Assembly (NCBI RefSeq): GCF_900112345.1
Contig: NZ_FOLB01000004.1
Span: 62,001-126,000 of the forward strand
Length of the DNA: 64,000 nt
Direction: 5' to 3'
DNA from: Nocardioides terrae
GTDB lineage: Bacteria; Actinomycetota; Actinomycetes; Propionibacteriales; Nocardioidaceae
The notes below the pieces were generated by a model. The model worked only from the letters and a program-made list of their open reading frames with translations, made no database searches and was not told the DNA's origin. Below are positions 43,354 through 50,701 of this stretch, one piece after another (position 1 is the stretch's first letter; each line of letters opens with the position of its first letter). The translations under genes were made by a program, and so were the position numbers.

Positions 43354-45747
43354 TCAGTGCCCGAAGGGCGGGCCGTTGCCGTTCCCGTTGCCCGGCCAGT
43401 CGAAGAGCCGTGCCGAGTTCCCGTGCCGCTTCTTCTTGTGCTTCCTCTTCGGCTCGGGGCCGGCGGACGGGTAGAGCGTGATCGGGCTGCCCTTGGCGGC
43501 CTTCCCGGACGGGTTCGAGTAGGCGACCGTGCCGTAGGAGTAGCCGGAGTAGACCCGGTTGCCGACGCTGGACCGGAAGCCGGCCTCGCGGAGCACATCC
43601 TTGGCGTGCTCGACCGACATGCCGCCGACGAACGGTACGTCGACCTGGACGCCGCTGACGACGCTCGCATCGGGCTTCACGAAGTCCTGGTCGGGCAGCC
43701 ACTGCTGGATGACGTGCATCGCGTCGCCCCACATCGGGCCCGCGGTGGTCGAGCCGTGGGCCGTGGCGACGTAGCCGCCCTTGAGGCTCTGCCCGTTGAG
43801 GGTGATCCACTCACCCTTCGAGTTGGCGCCCGCGATCATCGACGCGGTCGCCAGGGTCGGCGTGTAGCCGTCGTACCAGACCGTCATGTTGCTGTCGATC
43901 GTTCCGGTCTTGGCCGCGCTCGGGACGCTGAGGCCGAGGCCGGCGTCGCCACCGAAGCCGCCCGGCTCCTGGACGCCGCGGAGGATGTCGTTGACCGCGT
44001 CGGCGGTGCCCTGGGCCATCACCTGCTGGCAGGACTTGCCGTACTCCTTCACGGGCTTGTTGTGCTCGTCGAGGATCGCGGTGACCGGCTCGGCGTCGCA
44101 GTGCAGGCCGCGGGCGGCGACCGTCGCGTAGGCCTCCGCCATCTCGAGTGGGCTGACGCTGGCGATGCCGAGGGTGAAGGACGGCACGCGCTCGCCGTGC
44201 GGGCCGGTCGGGTTGGTGAGCTCGACGCCCATCGACTTGGCCAGCTTGTAGGGGTTGCAGAGGCCGGTGAGCTCCTCGAGCTGGGCGAAGAACGTGTTCA
44301 CCGACTCGCGGGTGCCGGAGTAGGCGTCCATCATGCCGTCGCTGGTGGAGTTGTGGACCTGCCACACGCCGACCTGGGCGCCGTCGCCCGGACAGCCCTT
44401 GTAGTTGGACTGCGGGATGTCCTTCTGGTGCGGCGAGTTGATCTTCTGGTGCAGCGGGAAGCCGTTGTACTCGATGGCGGAGGCGAGCACGAAGAGCTTG
44501 AAGGTCGAGCCCGCCTGGAAGCCGTTGGAGTCGCCGTACTCCTGCGGGGTGACGTAGTTGAGGTAGGTCTGCCCCTTCTTTTTGTTCCGCCCCATCGGGC
44601 GGGACTGGGCGAGGGCCTTGACCGCGCCGGTGCCGGGCTCGACCATCGCGAGCGCGCCGATGGCCTGGTCGGTCGGGGCGACGTGCGCGGCGACCGAGTC
44701 GTCCGCGGCCCTCTGGTAGCGCAGGTCCAGGGTCGTCTTGATGGTGAAGCCGCCCGACTGGAGGTACTCCATCCGCTCCTTCTCGGTGCGGCCCGGCAGG
44801 TCGCCGCTCTTGAGCAGCCAGTTGACGACGTAGTCGCAGAAGAACGGCGCGGTCGAGTTCACGCAGCCGTTGCGGGCGGGCTGTACGTCGAGGCCGAGCG
44901 GTGCCGCCTTGGCGTCGGCGGCCTGCTGCTCGGTGATGACGTGGAGCTGCGCCATCCGGTCGAGCACGACGTTGCGGCGGGCGAGGGCCCGGTCGGGGGA
45001 GTTGGTCGGGTCGTAGCCGGTCGGGTTCTTCACGAGGCCGGCCAGCGTCGCGCCCTGGGTCAGCGACAGCTTGTTGGCGTTGACGTTGAAGTAGTGCTTG
45101 GCAGCGGCCTGGACGCCGTACGCACCGTCGCCGAAGTAGGCGGCGTTGAGGTAGCGCTCGAGGATCCAGTCCTTCTTGTGGGTCTCCTCGAGCGCGATCG
45201 CGTAGCGCAGCTCCTTGATCTTGCGCGCGTAGGAGTCCTCGGTGGCGGCCTTGATCGCGTCCTCGTCGCCGGACGCCTTGGCCTGCGCGACGAGGGTCAT
45301 CTTGACCAGCTGCTGGGTGATCGAGGAGCCGCCCTGGACGGTGCCGTTGTTGGCCTGGTTGGTCACGAAGGCACGCAGCGTGCCCTTCAGGTCGAGGGCG
45401 CCGTGCTGGTAGAAGCGGTAGTCCTCGATCGAGACGAGCGCCTGGGTCATGTTGCGCGAGATCTGGCTCAGCGGACGGTTGATGCGATTCTCGTCGTAGA
45501 GCGTCGTGATCAGCTTGCCCTCGCTGTCGACGATCCGGGTGCGCTGGGAGAGGGCGCCGGTCTCGAGCTGGGCCGGGAGGTCGTCCATGCTGCGTGCCAC
45601 GTTGCGGGCGCCGATGCCGGCCACGCCCGCGAACGGGATCGCCAGTCCGGCCACCACGACGCCCAGGACGGCGGCGACGGCCAGCATCACGCCGAGGTGG
45701 GGAAGCAGGCGCGCGGCCGGCAGGCGGTCGGATCGGGGACTCGACAT
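43354..45747 (-). CDS. ponA2: bifunctional penicillin-binding protein, PonA2-like, with PASTA domain
   Basis: The 797-residue class A PBP has one membrane helix (about 15-45), a GT51 transglycosylase domain with catalytic Glu108 (SIEDYRFYQHG) and a transpeptidase domain with Ser414-x-x-Lys417 (GSTFK), Ser482-Val-Asn484 and Lys612-Thr-Gly614. A PASTA domain (about 685-755) and a basic, Gly/Asn-rich tail follow. It polymerises and cross-links peptidoglycan outside the membrane. Its divergence from whiB4 and proximity to the metallophosphoesterase match M. tuberculosis ponA2 (Rv3682). All catalytic motifs are intact. Confidence 0.94.
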   Translation of the reverse strand: MSSPRSDRLPAARLLPHLGVMLAVAAVLGVVVAGLAIPFAGVAGIGARNVARSMDDLPAQLETGALSQRTRIVDSEGKLITTLYDENRINRPLSQISRNMTQALVSIEDYRFYQHGALDLKGTLRAFVTNQANNGTVQGGSSITQQLVKMTLVAQAKASGDEDAIKAATEDSYARKIKELRYAIALEETHKKDWILERYLNAAYFGDGAYGVQAAAKHYFNVNANKLSLTQGATLAGLVKNPTGYDPTNSPDRALARRNVVLDRMAQLHVITEQQAADAKAAPLGLDVQPARNGCVNSTAPFFCDYVVNWLLKSGDLPGRTEKERMEYLQSGGFTIKTTLDLRYQRAADDSVAAHVAPTDQAIGALAMVEPGTGAVKALAQSRPMGRNKKKGQTYLNYVTPQEYGDSNGFQAGSTFKLFVLASAIEYNGFPLHQKINSPHQKDIPQSNYKGCPGDGAQVGVWQVHNSTSDGMMDAYSGTRESVNTFFAQLEELTGLCNPYKLAKSMGVELTNPTGPHGERVPSFTLGIASVSPLEMAEAYATVAARGLHCDAEPVTAILDEHNKPVKEYGKSCQQVMAQGTADAVNDILRGVQEPGGFGGDAGLGLSVPSAAKTGTIDSNMTVWYDGYTPTLATASMIAGANSKGEWITLNGQSLKGGYVATAHGSTTAGPMWGDAMHVIQQWLPDQDFVKPDASVVSGVQVDVPFVGGMSVEHAKDVLREAGFRSSVGNRVYSGYSYGTVAYSNPSGKAAKGSPITLYPSAGPEPKRKHKKKRHGNSARLFDWPGNGNGNGPPFGH

Positions 45748-45964
45748 GCGCCTCAGATTACGGGATGTCCCTAGCAGACGTCGCTTCGCCGTGAAGCACC
45801 ACCGGCACGATATGACCCGCTCGGACTAGTCACAACGGACCATGGAACTTGGGTCGAATGTGTCTGTCTCGTCGGAGCGCGTCGCTTTACGTTTTACAGG
45901 ACGAGAAGATCGGCGTCGTCGTCGTGGGGACCGCGGTGCCGATCTCGGGACATTGGGGACACAT
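45748..45964. promoter_or_regulatory. divergent ponA2/whiB4 intergenic region with stem-loops
   Basis: The 217-bp gap contains an AT-richer patch CTTTACGTTTTACAGG (about 45885-45900). Two inverted repeats precede whiB4: TCTCGTC with GACGAGA, and AGATCGGC (45907-45914) with GCCGATCT (45938-45945). The second ends 19 bases before the ATG. A structured leader or regulator site for whiB4 is plausible. Confidence 0.4.
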
Positions 45965-46243
45965 ATGTGGGTTGAGGACTGGGCTCCGCGCGCCGCCTGC
46001 AAGACAGAGGCGCCGGACGAGCTCTTCGTGCGTGGGGCAGAGCAGAACAAGGCCAAGCAGGTCTGTGCCGGTTGCCCGGTGCGGACCGAGTGCCTGGCCG
46101 AGGCGCTCGACAACCAGATCGAGTGGGGCGTCTGGGGCGGCATGACGGAGCGGGAGCGTCGCGCACTGCTGCGTCGCAAGCCGAGCTCGTCGTGGCGCTC
46201 GGTGCTGGAGGCAGCACGCACCAAGGAGGCCGCTCAGGCCTGA
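45965..46243 (+). CDS. whiB4: WhiB-family iron-sulfur regulator, WhiB4/WblA type
   Basis: The 92-residue protein has the four Fe-S cysteines at 12, 34, 37 and 43 and the GVWGG turn (55-59) followed by the basic TERERRALLRR. The phrase DELFVRGAEQNKAKQVC and ALDNQIEWGVWGGMTER match the WhiB4/WblA subgroup, not WhiB1-3. ATG 45965 fits the family N terminus; a longer upstream reading is basic and unrelated. WhiB4 controls oxidative-stress genes in mycobacteria and WblA controls development and antibiotic production in Streptomyces. Flanking ponA2 and two Get3-like ATPases confirm orthology. Confidence 0.93.
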   Translation: MWVEDWAPRAACKTEAPDELFVRGAEQNKAKQVCAGCPVRTECLAEALDNQIEWGVWGGMTERERRALLRRKPSSSWRSVLEAARTKEAAQA

Positions 46244-46299
46244 GCAGGGACGAGGTCGCCTCACCCCGGGACGGGTGTCGGCGGCCTCCTCTTCTCTCC

Positions 46300-47472
46300 T
46301 CAGCCGCCGGCCAGCAGGCCGCCGACGGTGCGCAGCCCGGTGAGGTCGTGCACGTCGCCGGCCAGCGCCGGCACGACGACCGTCGGCACCCGCGGGTGCG
46401 CCGCCGCGAACCGCTCGCGCAGCTGGCGCTCCCGCTCGACCAGGCGGATCCGGTCGGCGTGCAGCCGCAGCAGCCCGGCGGTCACCCCGTCGTCCCCGGC
46501 GGCGCGCAGCCGCTCGACGGCCGCCAGCGCGCCCTCGGCCGACAGGTCCCCCGGCGGCGTCGTGGTGGCCCGGTTGACGATGAGCCCGGCCAGCGGCATC
46601 CGGTCGCCGCTCAGCCGCTCCACGAAGTACGCCGCCTCGCGCATTGCGTCCGGTTCGGGCGCCGCGACGACGAGGAACGCGGTCCCGTGCGCCTGGAGCA
46701 GCGAGTAGGTCTGCTGGGCGCGCTGCCGGAACCCCCCGAAGACGGTGTCGAGCGCGGCCACGAACGTCTGCAGGTCCTTGAGGAAGTCCCCGCCCAGGAT
46801 CTTGGTCAGCGCCCCCGTGATGATTCCGAAGCCAGCCGACATCAGCCTGGCCGGGCCTCGCGCGGGAGCGAGCATCAGCCGCACGAAGCGACCGTCGAGG
46901 AAGCTGCTCAGCCGGTCCGGCGCGTCCAGGAAGTCGAGCGCGCTCCGACTCGGCGGGGTGTCGACGACGATCAGGTCGTAGCGCCCCTCGCGGTGGAGCT
47001 GGCCGAGCTTCTCCATCGCCATGTACTCCTGCGTCCCCGCGAAGCTGGAGCTCAGCGCGATGTAGAACGGGTTGGCCAGGATCTGCTTCGCCTTCTCGGG
47101 GCTCGCCTGCGACAGCACCACCTCGTCGAAGGTGCGCTTCATGTCGAGCATCATCGCGTCGAGTCCGCCGGACCCCGCGACGCCCGCCACCGGTCGCGGC
47201 GTGTTGTCGAGCCGCTCGATCCCCATGCTCTGCGCCAGCCGGCGGGCCGGGTCGATGGTCAGCACGGCGACCTTGCGTCCGCGCTCGGCGGCGCGCAGCG
47301 CCAGCGAGGCGCTCGTGGTGGTCTTGCCGACGCCGCCCGAGCCGCAGCAGACGATGATCCGCGTGGTCCGGTCGTCGAGGAGACGGTCGACGTCGAGCAC
47401 CGGCGCGCTCGACGGGATGGCGGCCAGCGGGCCGACCCGGGTCCTCTGGGCGGTTGTTCGGGGCGCACTCAT
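46300..47472 (-). CDS. ArsA/Get3-like ATPase, Rv3680-like
   Basis: The 390-residue ATPase has Walker A GSGGVGKT (44-51), TIDPARRLAQSMG, DLIVVDTPPSRSALDFLDAP and NRATTTPPG. It belongs to the anion-pump/tail-anchored-protein chaperone family. The family's signature lysine at the start of the deviant P-loop (KGGxGK) is Ser45 here, whereas the partner encoded upstream keeps it, so the pair may work as an asymmetric heterodimer. The ATG overlaps the partner's stop (ATGA, 47469-47472). The M. tuberculosis orthologues Rv3679/Rv3680 are Get3 homologues. Confidence 0.88.
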   Translation of the reverse strand: MSAPRTTAQRTRVGPLAAIPSSAPVLDVDRLLDDRTTRIIVCCGSGGVGKTTTSASLALRAAERGRKVAVLTIDPARRLAQSMGIERLDNTPRPVAGVAGSGGLDAMMLDMKRTFDEVVLSQASPEKAKQILANPFYIALSSSFAGTQEYMAMEKLGQLHREGRYDLIVVDTPPSRSALDFLDAPDRLSSFLDGRFVRLMLAPARGPARLMSAGFGIITGALTKILGGDFLKDLQTFVAALDTVFGGFRQRAQQTYSLLQAHGTAFLVVAAPEPDAMREAAYFVERLSGDRMPLAGLIVNRATTTPPGDLSAEGALAAVERLRAAGDDGVTAGLLRLHADRIRLVERERQLRERFAAAHPRVPTVVVPALAGDVHDLTGLRTVGGLLAGG

Positions 47473-48470
47473 GCCAGGCCCTGCTCCTTCAGCCGCTCGG
47501 CCAGCTCGTAGAGGCAGCCGAGGTCGATGCCTCCGGCCAGCCTCGGGAGCTCGTACGCCGGCACGCCCAGTGTGGCCACGACCGCCCGCTGCGCGTCCTC
47601 GAGGGCGCGCCGCTCGGCGTGCTCGCCGCCCTCGGCCACCAGGGCGTCGACCAGGTCGTCGTCCGGGCTGACGCCGGCCCGGTCGAGGTCCTTGGCGACC
47701 GCCGCGGCGTCCAGCGTCCCCGCCCGCGCGGCGGCGAGCTCCTCGGGGTCGAGGTCCTGCGGCCGGACCTGGTTGACCACCACGCCGCCGACCGGCAGCC
47801 GCGCCTGCTGCAGGTCGATGATCGCGTCGGCGGTCTCCTGGACGGGCATCTCCTCGAGCAGGGTGACCAGGTGGATCGCCGTACGCGGGGAGCGGAAGAG
47901 GGTCATCATCGTGTCGGCCTGGTTCTTGATCGGACCGACCTTGGCCAGACCGGCGACCTGGTCGCTCACGTTGAGGAACTGGGTGATCCGACCGGTCGGC
48001 GGGGCGTCGAGCACCACGGCGTCGTACTGCCGGGCGCCCTTGTTGCGGCTGTTGCGCTGGACCGCCTCGAAGACCTTGCCCGTGAGCAGGACGTCGCGCA
48101 CCCCGGGCGCGATCGTGGTCGCGAACTCGACCACCCCGAACCGGTCGAGCGCCTTCCCGGCGCGGCCCAGCTTGTAGTACATCGCGAGGTATTCGAGGAG
48201 GGCGGACTCGGCGTCGATGTGCAGCGCGTAGACGCTGCCGGCGGGCTCGCCGTCGCGGCTCAGACCGGTGGCGATGCGGGTCTCGGCGTAGGGCAGCGGG
48301 TCGACGTCGAACATCCGGGCGATGCCCTGTCGGCCCTCGACCTCGCAGAGCAGGACGTTCGTGCCGTGGCTGGCCAGCCCGAGCGCGAGCGCGGCGGCGA
48401 CGGTCGACTTCCCCGTGCCGCCCTTGCCGGTCACCACGTGCAGCTGCACGCGCGGCCAGTCGATGGACAT
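47469..48470 (-). CDS. ArsA/Get3-like ATPase, Rv3679-like
   Basis: The 333-residue ATPase has the deviant Walker A GKGGTGKS (15-22) with signature Lys16, switch-1 EVEGRQGIARMF, AVVLDAPPTGRITQFLNV and VVNQVRP. It is the upstream member of a coupled pair with the second Get3-like protein. The family uses ATP-driven dimer closure to move membrane-protein or anion cargo. Position beside whiB4 and ponA2 matches M. tuberculosis Rv3679. It is divergent from the VOC gene 48 bp away. Confidence 0.9.
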   Translation of the reverse strand: MSIDWPRVQLHVVTGKGGTGKSTVAAALALGLASHGTNVLLCEVEGRQGIARMFDVDPLPYAETRIATGLSRDGEPAGSVYALHIDAESALLEYLAMYYKLGRAGKALDRFGVVEFATTIAPGVRDVLLTGKVFEAVQRNSRNKGARQYDAVVLDAPPTGRITQFLNVSDQVAGLAKVGPIKNQADTMMTLFRSPRTAIHLVTLLEEMPVQETADAIIDLQQARLPVGGVVVNQVRPQDLDPEELAAARAGTLDAAAVAKDLDRAGVSPDDDLVDALVAEGGEHAERRALEDAQRAVVATLGVPAYELPRLAGGIDLGCLYELAERLKEQGLA

Positions 48471-48518
48471 GGGGCGACTCTAGCCAGAGGGTCGGTGGTC
48501 CGGTCTACGTTGTGGGCC

Positions 48519-49184
48519 ATGGCTCTCGCGACCTTCAAGGACCTCGTCATCGACGCCATCGACGCCCCGCGGCTCGGGGAGTTCTGGGCCGCCGTGCTCG
48601 GGCTGGAGGCCACGACCCTCGACGACGGTGACCTGCTGCTGTCCGGCCCGACCGATGCCCATGCCGTGTGGGTCAACCGGGTCCCGGAGCCGGTCACGGT
48701 CAAGCAGCGCGTCCACCTCGACGTCCACGCACACTCGGTCGACGACGTGCTGGCCCTCGGCGCGACCCCTGCGGACCTGGAGTCCTTCGCGTGGAAGGTG
48801 CTGCGCGACCCGGAGGGTGGCGAGCTGTGCGTCTTCCCGCGTGACGAGGTGCCCTCCTACCGGCTCTACGAGGTGGTCGTCGACTGTCACGACCCGCGGA
48901 GGATCGCGACGTGGTGGGGCGACGCCTTCGGCGTCACGGCCCAGCACGGTGACGGCTACTCGTGGCTGGAGCGCCTGCCCGGGGCGCCGTTCGAGTCCCT
49001 CGTCTTCGTGCCCGTGCCCGAGCCCAAGACGGTGAAGAACCGCGTCCACTGGGACGTCACCGTCGGCGACCTCGGGCTGCTCACCGGCGACGGCGCGACG
49101 GTGCTGCGGGAGCAGGACGACGTGATCGGCTGGACCGTCCTCGCCGACCCCGAGGGCAACGAGTTCTGCGCGTTCACCCCCTGA
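48519..49184 (+). CDS. tandem VOC-domain (glyoxalase-like) protein
   Basis: The 221-residue protein consists of two VOC half-sites of about 110 residues: VIDAIDAPRLGEFWAAVLGLE ... VLRDPEGGELCVFP and VVVDCHDPRRIATWWGDAFG ... VLADPEGNEFCAF. The conserved His/Glu metal ligands (HLDV, GEL; HWDV, NEF) are visible. It may be a dioxygenase, isomerase or binding protein; the substrate is unknown. TACGTT (48506-48511) lies seven bases before the ATG, a leaderless arrangement. It starts a segment that breaks the mycobacterial-type gene order. Confidence 0.82.
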   Translation: MALATFKDLVIDAIDAPRLGEFWAAVLGLEATTLDDGDLLLSGPTDAHAVWVNRVPEPVTVKQRVHLDVHAHSVDDVLALGATPADLESFAWKVLRDPEGGELCVFPRDEVPSYRLYEVVVDCHDPRRIATWWGDAFGVTAQHGDGYSWLERLPGAPFESLVFVPVPEPKTVKNRVHWDVTVGDLGLLTGDGATVLREQDDVIGWTVLADPEGNEFCAFTP

Positions 49185-49222
49185 CCCTCGCGATCTCGAT
49201 CGCGCTCAGAGAAGGAGTCCTC

Positions 49223-49819
49223 ATGGTGCTGTCCGGGGTCGAGCTGCTGCTCCCCGACGCCGCCGCCTGGCGGGCCTGGCTCGCCGACAACCACGACTCG
49301 GTGCCCGCCGTCTGGCTGGTGCTGACCAGGAAGGGCGGGACGGTCACCTCGCTGACCTACGCCGACGCGCTCGACGAGGCGCTCTGCTTCGGCTGGATCG
49401 ACGGCCAGGGGCGTCGCCGCGACGAGGAGACCTCCTTCCAGCGGATGACGCCCCGGGGGCCGCGGAGCCGCTGGTCGGCGCGCAACGTCGAGCACGTGGG
49501 GCGGCTCGTGGAAGAGGGGCGGATGGAGCCCGCCGGTCTCGCCGCGGTCGAGGCCGCCAAGGCCGACGGTCGCTGGGAGGCGGCGTACGCCGGCTCGGCC
49601 AGCGCCGAGACGCCGCCCGACCTGGTCGCGGCACTCGCGGAGAACCCGGCCGCCCAGGCGATGTTCGACGTGCTCACCTCGCAGAACCGCTACGCGCTCT
49701 ACCACCGGCTGACCTCGCTCAAGACCGAGGCCGCGCGGGCGCGGCGCGTGGCGGACTACGTCGCGATGCTGGCCCGCGGCGAGACGATCTACCCCCAGAA
49801 GCGGACAGTCACGGAGTGA
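49223..49819 (+). CDS. YdeI/OmpD-associated family protein
   Basis: The 198-residue protein matches the YdeI-like family: WLADNHDSVPAVWLVLTRKG, TYADALDEALCFGWIDGQGRRRDEETSFQRMTPR and a C-terminal LTSLKTEAARARRVADYVAMLARG. Family members are linked to bacteriocin or peptide protection, but the biochemical function is unknown. It follows a good GAGAAGGAG ribosome site, 38 bp after the VOC gene. Its 3' end overlaps the converging next gene by 11 bases. Confidence 0.85.
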   Translation: MVLSGVELLLPDAAAWRAWLADNHDSVPAVWLVLTRKGGTVTSLTYADALDEALCFGWIDGQGRRRDEETSFQRMTPRGPRSRWSARNVEHVGRLVEEGRMEPAGLAAVEAAKADGRWEAAYAGSASAETPPDLVAALAENPAAQAMFDVLTSQNRYALYHRLTSLKTEAARARRVADYVAMLARGETIYPQKRTVTE

Positions 49820-50630
49820 CCGCGAGGTGGGCGACCACCTTCTCGCCGAGCGGGATGTCGCCCTCGATCATGACCTCGGCCGGGTCGACCACACCCCGAC
49901 CGCCCGCGAGCCGGATGAACGTCTCCCGGCCCATCCGCAGCGACACCGTCGATGTCGCAGGAGGCGTGTCGAGCCGGTGGCCGCGGCCGTCCTCGGCGAC
50001 GCCGTACGCCGCCGGGGTGCTGCCCTCGACGTGGGCGACGACCGTCGTGCCCGGTGCCGCTCCCGCGCGCTTGGCGAGCACGTAGCCGAGGCTCTCGAGC
50101 AGGTAGGTCGTCGCGTGCTCGGCGCCGAGTGAGTCGAGCCCGCCGGGGCGCCCGACTGCCCGGCGGACGTCCTGCTCGTGCATCCAGACGTCGAGAGGGC
50201 GGTTTCGCAGCAGCCGGGCGGTGTCCCAGCCGATCGCCCCGAAGAGGCCGGGCGCCTTGGCGGCCGGGTCGGTCGGCGGGTCCGCGACCAGGTCGTCGTG
50301 GCGAGCGGCCGCATAGCTCCGGATCTGCGCGACGATCTCCGACGGCGGGGTGTCGCGACGGGTCAGCACGCCGATCTCGGTGAACTGCCCCATCGGCCCG
50401 CGGACGTGCTCGAGCTCACCGACCTCCGCGTGCTCGCGCGGCGCTCCGCCGAGCACGCCCTCGAGGTGGGCGACGTGGGAGAGGACCGCCCGCACGTCCC
50501 AGCCGGGGAGGTCGGTGGGCCGGCTCCAGTCCTCGTCGGTCAGCGAGTCCGCCAGGTCGGCGAGGTCGCCGACGGCCTGCCACCAGGTGTCGATGTAGCC
50601 CTGCAGGTGGCTCGGCGTCGCGTCGCTCAT
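49809..50630 (-). CDS. mycothiol-dependent maleylpyruvate isomerase-like protein (TIGR03083)
   Basis: The 273-residue protein has a DinB/MDMPI-like helical bundle: DWSRPTDLPGWDVRAVLSHVAHLEGVL near the start with metal His residues, and LDVWMHEQDVRRAVGRP in the middle. A C-terminal alpha/beta domain (about 185-273) with VSLRMGRETFIRLAGGR resembles an SCP2-like module. TIGR03083 enzymes use mycothiol, the actinobacterial thiol. The substrate is unknown. A terminator-like hairpin (50665-50695) lies just upstream, isolating it from the ABC genes. Confidence 0.85.
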   Translation of the reverse strand: MSDATPSHLQGYIDTWWQAVGDLADLADSLTDEDWSRPTDLPGWDVRAVLSHVAHLEGVLGGAPREHAEVGELEHVRGPMGQFTEIGVLTRRDTPPSEIVAQIRSYAAARHDDLVADPPTDPAAKAPGLFGAIGWDTARLLRNRPLDVWMHEQDVRRAVGRPGGLDSLGAEHATTYLLESLGYVLAKRAGAAPGTTVVAHVEGSTPAAYGVAEDGRGHRLDTPPATSTVSLRMGRETFIRLAGGRGVVDPAEVMIEGDIPLGEKVVAHLAVTP

Positions 50631-50664
50631 GGGCCGACGCTAGCGGGATCGGGGCGCGTGACCG

Positions 50665-50695
50665 TCCGGAGGGGCGATCGGGTCGCCCCTCCGGA
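50665..50695 (-). terminator. hairpin terminator after the ABC permease
   Basis: TCCGGAGGGGCGA (50665-50677) and its perfect complement (50683-50695) form a 13-bp stem with a 5-base loop directly after the permease stop on the minus strand. It separates the ABC operon from the downstream mycothiol-type gene. Confidence 0.8.
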
Positions 50696-50701
50696 TCCCC
50701 G

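Noticed and set aside
43357..45774. Long open frame of about 805 codons on the plus strand opposite ponA2
   Set aside because: It is the antisense shadow of a perfectly conserved PBP gene in GC-rich DNA; its product is Arg/Gly/Val/Asp-rich low complexity with no domain.
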